From Paenibacillus ginsengarvi (lineage in GTDB: Bacteria; Bacillota; Bacilli; Paenibacillales; NBRC-103111), in NCBI RefSeq assembly GCF_003626695.1, contig NZ_RBAH01000008.1, forward strand, positions 62,001 through 126,000: DNA of 64,000 nucleotides, written 5' to 3'. Both the position numbers and the translations under genes were made by a program. Below, in pieces: positions 54,005 through 62,622 of this stretch (positions within the stretch are counted from its first letter, which is position 1; each line of letters begins with the position of its first letter). The notes under the pieces were generated by a model that was given only the letters and a program-made list of their open reading frames with translations, did not search any database and was not told the DNA's origin.

Positions 54005-54874
54005 ATGAACATGCACCGAACGCCGCGGAAGGAGTTACTAGCCGCCTTCCTGTTTATCGCTCCGAGCTTGGCCGGATTCGCCGTCTTTTATTTGATCCCG
54101 TTCGGCCAAAGTGTGCTGGTTTCCTTTCAGGACCGGCTCGGAGGCGGGGGCTTGACGCTGGCGAACTACAAGGCGCTGCTGCTCAGTTCTTCGTTCCAGA
54201 AGGCGGCGGCGAATACGTTTCATTTTACGGCCGTCGGCGTCCCGGTCATCGTTGCGCTATCGCTAGTACTGGCACTGCTTCTCAACCAGCGGGTATTCGT
54301 CCGCAACTGGCTGAGAACGGCGTACGTGCTGCCGCTGGTCGTCCCCGTAGCTTCCATCGTGCTCGTCTGGCAAATTTTGTTCGACTGGAACGGGGAGCTG
54401 AACCGCTGGCTCGTTCATTTCGGTCTGAATCGGATCGATTGGCTGAAGTCCGATTGGGCGGGGCTTGTCATTTTGCTGATGTATGTATGGAAAAACATCG
54501 GCTACAACGTTGTGCTGTTTCTGGCCGGACTCCAGAACATCCCGGAAAGTTACTACGAAACGGCCGATTTGGAAGGAGCGGGCCCGGTCCGCAAGCTGTT
54601 CGGCATTACGCTCGTTTACTTGACGCCGACGACCTTTCTCGTGGTGCTGATGTCGGTCTTGAACTCGTTCAAGGTGTTCCGCGAAACGTATTTGGTGGCT
54701 GGCGACTACCCGCATGACCGCATTTACATGCTCCAGCATTACATGAACAACATGTTCTTGTCGCTCGACATCCAGAAGCTGTCCGCGGCGGCCGTCGTTA
54801 TGGCGGTATGCATCGTCGCGCTCGTAGCCGTTTTGCTCCGGATCGAGAAGTCGTTCCGGTCTTTTATGGAATAG
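54005..54874 (+). CDS. Sugar-type ABC permease, MalF/UgpA-like (289 aa)
   Basis: Six membrane helices begin with LLAAFLFIAPSLAGFAVFYLIPFGQSVLVSF. The EAA loop is seen as ESYYETADLEGAGPVRKLFGITLVYL (about 177-202), the coupling site to an ATPase. It is the first gene of an operon of permease, permease, RND-type adaptor, binding protein and sigma factor. ATG 54005 starts the conserved sequence; GGAGG lies 12 bases upstream. No ATPase is encoded here, so a shared MsmX-type ATPase is needed if it is an importer. The substrate is unknown. Confidence 0.85.
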   Translation: MNMHRTPRKELLAAFLFIAPSLAGFAVFYLIPFGQSVLVSFQDRLGGGGLTLANYKALLLSSSFQKAAANTFHFTAVGVPVIVALSLVLALLLNQRVFVRNWLRTAYVLPLVVPVASIVLVWQILFDWNGELNRWLVHFGLNRIDWLKSDWAGLVILLMYVWKNIGYNVVLFLAGLQNIPESYYETADLEGAGPVRKLFGITLVYLTPTTFLVVLMSVLNSFKVFRETYLVAGDYPHDRIYMLQHYMNNMFLSLDIQKLSAAAVVMAVCIVALVAVLLRIEKSFRSFME

Positions 54875-54888
54875 GGGGTGAAACGTTT

Positions 54889-55746
54889 TTGATCCGACAT
54901 CGCATAGCGCCGCTCGCACGTACGCTGCTGCTCGCTTCCGTGGCCGTCCTGATGCTGCTTCCGGTTTTGTCTACAGTGGTCAATTCGTTTATGACCGCTA
55001 CTGAGATAGGAGGCAATTACGCTTCGCTCGGTAAAACGAACACAAGCGAGTTCGTTAACCTGAAGTGGATACCGGACTGGGTTTCGTTTAAGCAGTATGT
55101 TCAAGTATTGATCGCTTCGCCGCAGTTTCTGCACATGTTCTGGAACTCGGTCTTTCTTGTTGTGCCGATTATAATCGGTCAACTGCTGGTCTCGTGTTTA
55201 GCTGCCTTCGCCTTTGCGAAGCTCCGTTTTCCCGGCAGGGGGACGCTGTTTTTCATGTATTTGATTACGATGCTGATGCCTTTCCAGGTCACTCTCGTGC
55301 CGAATTACTTGATGGCGGACCGCCTTGGGCTGCTGAACAGCCACAGCTCGATCGTGTTGCCCGGAATCTTCGCCACCTTCGGCGTCTTCCTGCTCCGTCA
55401 GTTCATGAGCCAAATTCCCGCTGCCTATATGGAAGCCGCCACGATCGACGGCGCCGGCTACATACGCTTGTTCGTATCGATCGCGCTGCCGATGGTAAAA
55501 CCGGGGCTGGCCGCCCTTGTCGTGCTTTTGTTCGCCGACTACTGGAATATGGTCGAGCAGCCGCTCATTTTTTTGCAGGATGCGGAGCTGCAGCCGATGT
55601 CGGTTTTTCTGTCGCAGGTCCAGAAGGAAGCGTTCGGCGTTACGTTCGCCGCATCGGTGCTGTATATGCTGCCGATGGTGCTGCTGTTTCTGAGCGCCGA
55701 GAGGCACTTTATCGAGGGCATCCAACTGTCGGGCGTGAAAGGGTAG
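54889..55746 (+). CDS. Sugar-type ABC permease, MalG/UgpE-like (285 aa)
   Basis: The partner permease has six helices and the EAA loop PAAYMEAATIDGAGYIRLFVSIALPMVKPG (about 185-214). An extra extracytoplasmic segment follows helix 1 (TATEIGGNYASLGKTNTSEFVNLKWIPDWV). The TTG start at 54889 is chosen because AGGGGGTG ends 9 bases upstream; the open frame continues upstream into the previous gene without a site. It forms the heterodimeric channel with the previous product. Confidence 0.85.
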   Translation: MIRHRIAPLARTLLLASVAVLMLLPVLSTVVNSFMTATEIGGNYASLGKTNTSEFVNLKWIPDWVSFKQYVQVLIASPQFLHMFWNSVFLVVPIIIGQLLVSCLAAFAFAKLRFPGRGTLFFMYLITMLMPFQVTLVPNYLMADRLGLLNSHSSIVLPGIFATFGVFLLRQFMSQIPAAYMEAATIDGAGYIRLFVSIALPMVKPGLAALVVLLFADYWNMVEQPLIFLQDAELQPMSVFLSQVQKEAFGVTFAASVLYMLPMVLLFLSAERHFIEGIQLSGVKG

Positions 55747-55793
55747 CCTCATCGCAATCGAACGATATCCCGCAAAGGAGCTAGGAATCTGCA

Positions 55794-56921
55794 ATGCGAC
55801 ATAAACGGCTGTTTGGCACCATCTTTGTACTGTTTTTTATCGCGCTGGCCGTGCTAACGTTATTCAGCAATACGATAGAGTCCGCTATGCTGGCGAAAGT
55901 AACGACGGAAAAGCCGGCCAAAAAGTCACTTTCCCGGATCGTTAGCGGCAGCGGTACGCTCGCCCCACGGAAACAAACCGATCTGCTCAGCGAAAGCAGC
56001 TGGAAAATCAAAACACAACACGTCGGCAAAAACGACCGGGTTCATAAAGGTGATCCGCTCGTTACGTTCGACACGTCCGAGGCCGAGAGACAACTGCGCG
56101 ACGAGGAAGCCCGTTTCGCCAAGATGGCTTTGAGCCGGGAGGCGCTGCAGGAGGCGTATATCGCCGCCCAAAAAGCGGACAACCCGGAAGCGATCCGCAA
56201 AGCGAAGCGCGATTTGAAAAGCGACCGGCTGGATACGGAAATCGCGCAGCGCAAGCTGGACGGCCTGCGAAGCGAGCTGAACGAAAAACGGACGCTCGTC
56301 GCCCCGTTTGACGCAGCGGTGGCAGAGCTGAAAGGGAGCGAAGGCGCGAACGTGCCGTCCGGGCAGGCCGTATTGACGCTTATTAGCAGCGACGAAGGCT
56401 ATCTGTTTTCGTTTGTGGCGGATGCCGAAGCGGCCGCGCTGCTGAGCGTGAATGAACCGGTGCTGGTCGCCTTGACGGGCGACGGTCCGAAATCGGCGGA
56501 GGGCTTAGTCGAAGAAATCAAGGACGGGCCCTCCCGCGGCGGCGATAGCCCGGTTTCTGGGGCCACGAAGCAGGACGACAAGCCGGCCCGGGCGCAAAAA
56601 ACGATTGTCGTCCGCGTGTCCGGCGACGGGCTGAAGGGCGGCGAGCAGGCGAGCGTGAAAATAAGCAAGCCGGTTAAGCAGCAAGGCCTCGTCATTCGCA
56701 AGGAGCTGCTCCGAACGGACGGGACGGATCGTTATGTGTTCGTCGTGCGCGAACGGAAAAGCTCTCTCGGCAACGCCTACTACGTGCAAAAAGCGAAGCT
56801 GACGATCGGAGAGGAGACCGAAGAAGGTGTAATCGTCTTGAGCGGGCTTGCCGCAAACGACGAGATCATTGCCGAAACTAGCGCTCCGGTTAAGGAAGGG
56901 AATCGCGTCAGAGTTTTATAA
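55794..56921 (+). CDS. RND/ABC-type membrane fusion (adaptor) protein, HlyD/MacA-like (375 aa)
   Basis: An N-terminal membrane anchor (about 5-27) is followed by a biotinyl-lipoyl-like strand (VSGSGTLAPRKQTDLLSESSWKIKTQHVGKNDRVHKGDPLVTFD). An alpha-helical hairpin rich in charged residues (about 100-170), the second lipoyl half with VAPFDAAVAELKGSEGANVPSGQAVLTLI, and a beta-barrel with a membrane-proximal end (VLSGLAANDEIIAETSAPVKEGNRV) come next. In Gram-positive bacteria such adaptors assist ABC exporters or antimicrobial sensing. Its place between importer-type genes is odd. GGAG precedes the ATG. Confidence 0.82.
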   Translation: MRHKRLFGTIFVLFFIALAVLTLFSNTIESAMLAKVTTEKPAKKSLSRIVSGSGTLAPRKQTDLLSESSWKIKTQHVGKNDRVHKGDPLVTFDTSEAERQLRDEEARFAKMALSREALQEAYIAAQKADNPEAIRKAKRDLKSDRLDTEIAQRKLDGLRSELNEKRTLVAPFDAAVAELKGSEGANVPSGQAVLTLISSDEGYLFSFVADAEAAALLSVNEPVLVALTGDGPKSAEGLVEEIKDGPSRGGDSPVSGATKQDDKPARAQKTIVVRVSGDGLKGGEQASVKISKPVKQQGLVIRKELLRTDGTDRYVFVVRERKSSLGNAYYVQKAKLTIGEETEEGVIVLSGLAANDEIIAETSAPVKEGNRVRVL

Positions 56922-56945
56922 ATCGACCAAGAAGGAAGGATCGCC

Positions 56946-58298
56946 ATGAATAATCGAAAATGGATGTCTGCAAGTTTACTTATCGGCATACTGCTAGCCG
57001 CATGCTCGAATCAGGACGGAGGGAAGGAGGCGTCAGGCGATGGAAGCTCGTCATCCGGCGGCAAAAAGACCGTGACGATTGCGGTCATGAGATCGGACCG
57101 GTTTCTCGAAACAGCCGCCGCGCAGTTCGAAGCGCTTCATCCCGATATCCATATGGAGATTAAACCGTATATGGCGACGCCGGAATCCGCCGGTAACGGA
57201 ATGGTAGCCGCCATTTCGCAGGTGGATATCGAAAAGTACGTGCAGACGGTGACGACGCAGGTCATCTCAGGGAAAGCGGCGGATCTGATTGCGATGAACG
57301 GCTTGCCCTTAAACAAATTCGTCGACAAAAAGCTGCTCGCGAACTTAAACGAGAGGATGGCACAGGATTCCGCTTTCGATAAAAGCCGATATTACGAGAA
57401 CATCCTCAAAGGCTCGCAAAACGGTGGCGGCCTGTACGCGATGCCGCTCAGCTTTTATATCGACGGCATGATGAGCGGAAAGTCTTCCCTGCTGAAGCAA
57501 GCGAACATTACGATCGACGACCGGAATTGGACATGGGACGAGTTCAGGGAAACAGCCAAAAAGATGCGGGCCGCTGTTGGAAGCGATTATACGGCATTCG
57601 TCAACTTGTTTCCGAACCAGCTGCTGTCCGAATATATCGAAGCGAACTACCCGCAGCTTGTAAGTGGAGGCAAAGCCAATTTCGACTCCGAGCTGTTCCG
57701 CGGCATGATGCGCCAGATCAAAACTTTGTACGACGAAGGAATTCTGAAGGCCGAATTTTCCTACGATTACAGCAAAACGCTATTTTCCGCTTTTGGTTTA
57801 TATAATGTGCAAAATTCGCTGACCGATCTGCTTCGGCCGGATACGTTATTTTTCACGAAGCCGACCGTGGACGGAAAACCCCGCGGCGTCATGTTTCGCT
57901 CGACGTTTACGCTCGGCCTCAACAGCAAGTCGCAGGTTCAGCCGGAAGCATGGGAGTTTATTAAGTTTTTGCTGTCGGAGGAGATGCAGGCGTCCCCGGA
58001 GCTCAGCGGTTATCCGATCGCCAAAGCCGCTGTCGAAAGCAAGCTTCAGCTGGCCAAAAGCGCCATCGAACAAGGTGCGGCCGATACCGGCGGTTTGAAG
58101 CCGGACAGCGCGGCGATCGACCGGACGATCGAGCAGCTCCGAGCGATGTTGGACGCGGCGGCCGTTAATGCGATAAGCGACAACAAAGTATTTTCAATCG
58201 CCATGACCGAATTCGAATCGTATATGAGCGGCCAAAAGTCGGCGGAAGAAGTGAGCGCCTTGATCCAAAATCGGGTAACGACGTATTTGAACGAATAA
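56946..58298 (+). CDS. Extracellular solute-binding lipoprotein, family 1 (450 aa)
   Basis: The signal peptide ends in LLAAC (lipid-bound Cys20), followed by a Ser/Gly linker and a family-1 binding protein (about 35-440). It begins TVTIAVMRSDRFLETAAAQFEALHPDIHMEIKPY and has the MFRSTFTLGLNSKSQVQPEAWEFIKFLLS hinge segment of sugar-binding proteins. It would deliver its ligand to the two permeases encoded upstream. The ligand is unknown. The ATG follows AGAAGGA. It is separated by 59 bases from the sigma-factor gene. Confidence 0.85.
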   Translation: MNNRKWMSASLLIGILLAACSNQDGGKEASGDGSSSSGGKKTVTIAVMRSDRFLETAAAQFEALHPDIHMEIKPYMATPESAGNGMVAAISQVDIEKYVQTVTTQVISGKAADLIAMNGLPLNKFVDKKLLANLNERMAQDSAFDKSRYYENILKGSQNGGGLYAMPLSFYIDGMMSGKSSLLKQANITIDDRNWTWDEFRETAKKMRAAVGSDYTAFVNLFPNQLLSEYIEANYPQLVSGGKANFDSELFRGMMRQIKTLYDEGILKAEFSYDYSKTLFSAFGLYNVQNSLTDLLRPDTLFFTKPTVDGKPRGVMFRSTFTLGLNSKSQVQPEAWEFIKFLLSEEMQASPELSGYPIAKAAVESKLQLAKSAIEQGAADTGGLKPDSAAIDRTIEQLRAMLDAAAVNAISDNKVFSIAMTEFESYMSGQKSAEEVSALIQNRVTTYLNE

Positions 58299-58357
58299 GC
58301 GGCAGCACGGCAAGCGGCGGACAACAGGAGAACAAGCGGACAGGGAGGGGAAGCGCT

Positions 58358-58885
58358 TTGTTGCCAAACGGAAACGGACGGCCGGAAGGACGGAACGACG
58401 GCTTTCGCAAGCTTTTCGAAACGTATTACGGACTAGTGTACAGATCGGCTTACTCGATTACGAAAGACCATTATTTGGCCCAGGACGTGGTGCAAGAAAC
58501 GTTCATGAAGGCATATTGTCACCTCGGATCGCTAAAGGGGCGGAAGTTTGGCGCCTGGCTGAAGGCCATATCCAGAAATACGGCGATCGATTACTATCGG
58601 AGGGCGCTACGGCGCGGCGAGACTTTGGGTTTGAGCGTCGAGCGGAGTACCGCTTCGGCGGAAGCCATGCCGGAACGTTATATAGAGCTGAAATGTCTGA
58701 GGGAGCTGTTTCTCGCTTTGGACGCTCCCCATAGGCAAGCGCTGCTGCTGGTGTACGAATACGGACTTACTTATGAACAATTGGCGCAGGTGCAGCAGCT
58801 ATCGATCGGCGCGGTCAAGTCGAGAATTCACCGGGCCAAAACGAAACTGAAGTCCATGCTCCGCAGTTTGGAGCATTCCGGGTAA
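58358..58885 (+). CDS. ECF-type RNA polymerase sigma factor (175 aa)
   Basis: Region 2 (about 16-85) has YYGLVYRSAYSITKDHYLAQDVVQETFMKAY and KFGAWLKAISRNTAIDYYRR. Region 4 (about 115-170) has LDAPHRQALLLVYEYGLTYEQLAQVQQLSIGAVKSRIHRAKTKL. No anti-sigma gene lies next to it. The TTG start follows GGGAGGGG. It is the last gene of the transport operon and ends at a terminator, so it may feed the signal of this system into transcription of unknown targets. Confidence 0.88.
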   Translation: MLPNGNGRPEGRNDGFRKLFETYYGLVYRSAYSITKDHYLAQDVVQETFMKAYCHLGSLKGRKFGAWLKAISRNTAIDYYRRALRRGETLGLSVERSTASAEAMPERYIELKCLRELFLALDAPHRQALLLVYEYGLTYEQLAQVQQLSIGAVKSRIHRAKTKLKSMLRSLEHSG

Positions 58886-58895
58886 CGGATACGGA

Positions 58896-58936
58896 AAGGC
58901 GCAGGATGCCGCGGATGGCAAAACCTGCGCCTTTTT
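58896..58936. terminator. Terminator between the sigma-factor and histidine-kinase genes
   Basis: AAGGCGCAGG and CCTGCGCCTT pair and are followed by TTTTT on the plus strand. Confidence 0.85.
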
Positions 58937-60301
58937 TCACTTGACCGCATATTGCGGAAAACGCATTACGACTGCCGCGCCTCCGCTCGGCCGATTGCTG
59001 GCCGTAATTTGCCCCCGGCACCGTTCGACGATGGCGCGGGAGATGGCGAGTCCGAGTCCGGTTTCGCCGTTTTTGCCTTTGCTGAACCGTCCGAACAGAT
59101 GAGGCAGCAGTTGCTCGGGAATCCCCTCGCCATCGTCCGCGATTTCGATATCTATGCTTGAGTCGCGGGCCGTCGCGCTAATCTGGATCGTTTCCTTCGC
59201 ATACCTCGCGGCGTTGCCGGTAATGTTAAGCAGCGCTTGCAACAGCTTCTCGCGGTCGGCATAGATCGTGCGGCCGCCTTCGCCGCTTGACCAGTCCAGT
59301 TCGACGTTTAACCCTTTTTTGAGCAGCAGCGGACTAATCCGCTCCACGGTTTCCGTCATCAGCTCTTGTACGGCGACCTGATCCATATGGAAAATTCCGT
59401 CTTCGCTTTCCAGCTTGGCGAGAAGAATCATCTCGCCCACGATTTTTTTTAGCCGCTCGCATTCGCTTGCGATGATGTCGAGTCCTTTCGCCGCCTTGTC
59501 TCCTGTGAAGATGCCGTCCTTGATGCCCTCGGCGTAACCCTGAATCGACATTAGCGGCGTTTTCAGCTCGTGGGAAGCGTTTTGGAAAAATTGCTTTTGA
59601 ATGCGCTGGTAGTTCTCCAATTCGCCAGCAAGCTGGTAGACGCTTTCGGCAACTTCGCCGATTTCGCCGCCGCTTTTCACGAGTCCGACCTCGGAGAATC
59701 GGCGGGCTTCCACCTTTTTCAGCTCCTGCTTCAGCTTCTCAAGCGGCTTAACCAGCTTCCTCGTTATAAACATGCACAGCAGAAAGGTCAGCAGCCCGCC
59801 TATCGACAAGATGACGATCATGCGCTTGAACAACTCCATCTGCATCGCCTTTACTTGACTGAGCGGCGTAGCCATGATGGCTGTAACGGCGTTTGTTACC
59901 GATGCTCCGCCGGACGATAACGTTTCTACGATGTAGTCCCCGTCTTTTCCTTGCCAGATCCCGTTGCTCAAGTCGTATGTTTTGGAAATGGCGACCCATT
60001 CCGTAGCTTGCTCCGGGGGAAGCGTGCTGTAAATGACGTTCTCAGCAGGCGTAGTGACAATGGTCTGGATTCGGGTAAAAGGCGCGCGGTTTGCTGTCGT
60101 CGTTTGCTCGGCCGGCTTGCCTTCTTGGACTTGCATAGCCGGGGTCAGACTGAGCATGGCGCTGCCTTGCTCGCGCATTTCCTTCCGCTGACCGTCGACG
60201 AGCGTATTGAGCAATAAAGGATAAATTAGAGCCGCCGTAAGGGTCAGAATGCCTAGAAGCAGCAGCCCGAACGATATATTCAATCTGTAAATCAGCTTCA
60301 T
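58937..60301 (-). CDS. Sensor histidine kinase (454 aa)
   Basis: One membrane helix (about 9-31), an extracytoplasmic loop of about 125 residues, and a second helix (about 161-180) precede a HAMP linker. The dimerisation domain with phospho-acceptor His244 (NASHELKTPLMSIQGYAEG) and an ATPase domain (NITGNAARYAK, DDGEGIPEQLLPHLFGRFSKG, GLGLAISRAIVE) follow. It phosphorylates the response regulator encoded just upstream. The ATG at 60301 has GGTGAG at 5 bases, overlapping the end of the regulator gene. The external signal is unknown. Confidence 0.92.
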   Translation of the reverse strand: MKLIYRLNISFGLLLLGILTLTAALIYPLLLNTLVDGQRKEMREQGSAMLSLTPAMQVQEGKPAEQTTTANRAPFTRIQTIVTTPAENVIYSTLPPEQATEWVAISKTYDLSNGIWQGKDGDYIVETLSSGGASVTNAVTAIMATPLSQVKAMQMELFKRMIVILSIGGLLTFLLCMFITRKLVKPLEKLKQELKKVEARRFSEVGLVKSGGEIGEVAESVYQLAGELENYQRIQKQFFQNASHELKTPLMSIQGYAEGIKDGIFTGDKAAKGLDIIASECERLKKIVGEMILLAKLESEDGIFHMDQVAVQELMTETVERISPLLLKKGLNVELDWSSGEGGRTIYADREKLLQALLNITGNAARYAKETIQISATARDSSIDIEIADDGEGIPEQLLPHLFGRFSKGKNGETGLGLAISRAIVERCRGQITASNRPSGGAAVVMRFPQYAVK

Positions 60302-60302
60302 G

Positions 60303-61013
60303 TTACTCACCGCCACCTTCCATTCGGAATCGGTAACCGTGACCCCATACCGTTTCGATCGGCAGTTCCCGGATTTTGCGCCGCAGCCGCTTCACCAGGT
60401 CGTCGATGGCCCGGTCGCTGCCAAAGTAATCGTCGCCCCAAACGAGCGTAAGCAGCTCGTCGCGGGAAAAGGCGCGATTCGGCTGCTCGGCCAGCGTTTG
60501 CAGCAGCTTGTATTCCTTCAGCGTCATCTCAACCTCGTCCTCGCGCCAAAAGACGCGCCGCTCTTCGAGTGCAAGCCTCAGCTCGCCGATGCGTATGTGC
60601 GGTTTGGCGCACACGTTAGCGGCCAGCTCCTGCGCTTGCATGATCGAGCCGAGCCGGTGAAAAAGGCGGTTCACTCTCGCGACCAGCTCGCGCGGACTGA
60701 ATGGCTTGGTCAAATAATCGTCGCTCCCGAGCTCCAGTCCGAGTATTTTATCGACGTCTTCGTCGCGGGCGGATATCATCACGATCGGAACTTCCGCTTC
60801 CTTGCGGATCGATCGGCACAGCTCGAAGCCATTCATGCCGGGCAGCATAATATCGAGTACCCACATATCCGGGGGTTCGCTTTTCCACAATTCCCAAGCC
60901 TCCTCCGCCGTCGACAGCGGTATCGTGCGGTACCCTTCCTTCTGCAAATAAGCTTCTACGATTTCGCGTATTTGTGCGTCGTCGTCGACAACGGCGATTT
61001 GGTAGCTTTTCAT
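60303..61013 (-). CDS. OmpR-family response regulator (236 aa)
   Basis: The receiver domain has the acidic pocket DDD at 10-12 and phospho-acceptor Asp54 (WVLDIMLPGMNGFELC), Thr/Ser (ISARDE) and Lys (YLTKPFSPREL). The C-terminal winged helix (about 140-233) contains LTLKEYKLLQTLAEQPNRAFSRDELLTLVWG and DLVKRLRRKI. It is the DNA-binding partner of the downstream kinase. GGAGG lies 8 bases before ATG 61013. Identical 11-bp-period repeats near its own gene and before the ABC operon suggest both are targets. Confidence 0.92.
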   Translation of the reverse strand: MKSYQIAVVDDDAQIREIVEAYLQKEGYRTIPLSTAEEAWELWKSEPPDMWVLDIMLPGMNGFELCRSIRKEAEVPIVMISARDEDVDKILGLELGSDDYLTKPFSPRELVARVNRLFHRLGSIMQAQELAANVCAKPHIRIGELRLALEERRVFWREDEVEMTLKEYKLLQTLAEQPNRAFSRDELLTLVWGDDYFGSDRAIDDLVKRLRRKIRELPIETVWGHGYRFRMEGGGE

Positions 61014-61106
61014 AGCGGTATCCTCCAAAGCATTTGTGCCTGTCTACGGCGCGTTTGCAAACACGCCATAGTTCATTGTAACAAAGATCAATGCTCCGAA
61101 GGCCGA

Positions 61107-61133
61107 TTCCATACTTTTTCCACACTTTTACGA
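61107..61133. promoter_or_regulatory. 11-bp-period TTCCA repeats beside the response-regulator gene
   Basis: TTCCA at 61107 and 61118 and TTACG at 61129 match the repeats at 53880 in phase, with the 14-base string CTTTTTCCACACTT identical. An inverted TGGAA lies at 61161. The site lies between the regulator gene and the secreted-protein gene at 61209, so it may control either. Confidence 0.6.
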
Positions 61134-61208
61134 AGGAGCTGCACAGTTAAAGGGAAAAAGTGGAAAATCATGTGCTATCATTGATATATAAAGAGGAGGC
61201 GATTGTTT

Positions 61209-61562
61209 GTGAAAAAGGTGTTCTTCGCCATTTTGCTGACAGCCTTGGTGCTAACCGCCGGTGCTCAAAGCGCCGAATCCGTTATCAAGTACGACGAGAT
61301 GGAAATCCGGAAAATAGCTTGGGACAGCATCGATGAAAAGTCGCGGACTACGATAGAGCACCCGATGGAGCAAGCGGCTATCAAGCTGTTTGGCAAGGAG
61401 GACGAAAGAAGCGCTTATGAGATTAAATCTTATTTCCTAACCGGGAGGGAGAAATTCCTTGCCGTTACATTCAAAACCGAAAATGACGGTTTTATCGGTC
61501 CGATCACGGTTTATGTCGATCCCCGAATAAAAGCAGTGATAGGTTTTATGCCGAGATGGTAG
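61209..61562 (+). CDS. Small secreted protein of unknown function (117 aa)
   Basis: The signal peptide (VKKVFFAILLTALVLTAGAQSAES) leaves a mature protein of about 95 residues with alternating charged and hydrophobic strands (SVIKYDEMEIRKIAWDSID, AYEIKSYFLTGREKFLAVTF). No cysteine or lipobox is seen. No family was recognised. GTG 61209 is chosen because GAGGAGG then has a 9-base spacing; the TTG at 61203 would be too close. It lies behind the repeat site of the two-component system and may be one of its targets, by location only. Confidence 0.6.
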   Translation: MKKVFFAILLTALVLTAGAQSAESVIKYDEMEIRKIAWDSIDEKSRTTIEHPMEQAAIKLFGKEDERSAYEIKSYFLTGREKFLAVTFKTENDGFIGPITVYVDPRIKAVIGFMPRW

Positions 61563-61578
61563 GGTAGGTAGGCCGTCT

Positions 61579-62463
61579 TTAGCGAACCATCCCGATAAAT
61601 CGGCTGGCGGCAATCGAAAGCGGCATGTTCCGCATCGTCATAATGCCTACATGGGTCGGCGGCAGCAGGGCGTCCAGCTGAATTTCGAACAGAGAGCCTT
61701 CTTCCAGCTCTTTCGCGATAAATTCGCGGGTAACGTACGAGATCCCGAGCCCTTTGCGTGCAAATTCAATCAACAAATCGACGCTGCCGACCTCGATTTC
61801 GGGTTTAAGCGCATGACCGTAATTTTCAAACAGCTCCGTAATGGCCATCCGCGCCCGGCTGTTGCGGGAAAATAAAATGATCGGATGTTCCAGCAGCGCC
61901 TCCAGCGTCAGCACCTTATCCTTCAGCCCGGCATACCTCGCTCCCGCCACGAAGCAATCCTGCAATTGAATGCTTTCCCGCACCTCAAGCTGGGGATCGA
62001 CGATCGGCATACGGACTACGCCCAGATCGATCCGGCCCTCTTTCAAAAAAGCGATAACCTCCGGCGTCGTCCCGTGATTCAGATGAAGCCGGATTCCCGG
62101 GTGCTTCTGAATGAACGCCTCCAGATAAGGCAGCAAATAATGCTTGAACAGCGAATCGCTTCCCCCGATGCGCAGCTCGCCGCTGTCCAAATTTTTGAGG
62201 GCGGCCATTTTTTCTTCCGCGAGAGTAATCAGGATTTGCGATTGCTCAATATAAGAGTAAAGGATCGTGCCTTCCGGCGTAAGGGCGACCCCTTTCGGAT
62301 TGCGGTAAAACAAAACGAGGCCCAGCCGGTCCTCCAGCTGCTTGATCGCATGGCTGACGCTCGGCTGCGTGAGAAACAGCGCTTTGGCGGCTTGGGTCAA
62401 GCTGCCTGTTTTGGCTGCCCAATAAAACACTTTGTACAGCTCGTAGTTGTTTCCCATAGACAT
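61579..62463 (-). CDS. LysR-family transcriptional regulator (294 aa)
   Basis: The N-terminal helix-turn-helix (about 5-65, FYWAAKTGSLTQAAKALFLTQPSVSHAIKQLEDRLGL) is followed by a periplasmic-binding-type effector domain (about 92-290) with the usual two halves. The effector is not identifiable. It is divergent from zwf, which is the most likely target. AGGAG lies about 9 bases before the ATG. It is convergent with the small secreted-protein gene. Confidence 0.88.
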   Translation of the reverse strand: MSMGNNYELYKVFYWAAKTGSLTQAAKALFLTQPSVSHAIKQLEDRLGLVLFYRNPKGVALTPEGTILYSYIEQSQILITLAEEKMAALKNLDSGELRIGGSDSLFKHYLLPYLEAFIQKHPGIRLHLNHGTTPEVIAFLKEGRIDLGVVRMPIVDPQLEVRESIQLQDCFVAGARYAGLKDKVLTLEALLEHPIILFSRNSRARMAITELFENYGHALKPEIEVGSVDLLIEFARKGLGISYVTREFIAKELEEGSLFEIQLDALLPPTHVGIMTMRNMPLSIAASRFIGMVR

Positions 62464-62622
62464 GGTCTATAGCTCCTGTCAAATATATTAATTACTTGCA
62501 TAGTCGGTATTCGTATTATAGTGGAACTACAAGAAACAATCCATAGTTTGGAATCGAATTCGCTGTCGCTGTCGCTTGCGGCAATGCGGTGATCGTAATA
62601 ACAGGGCCGGAGGGGAAAGGAC

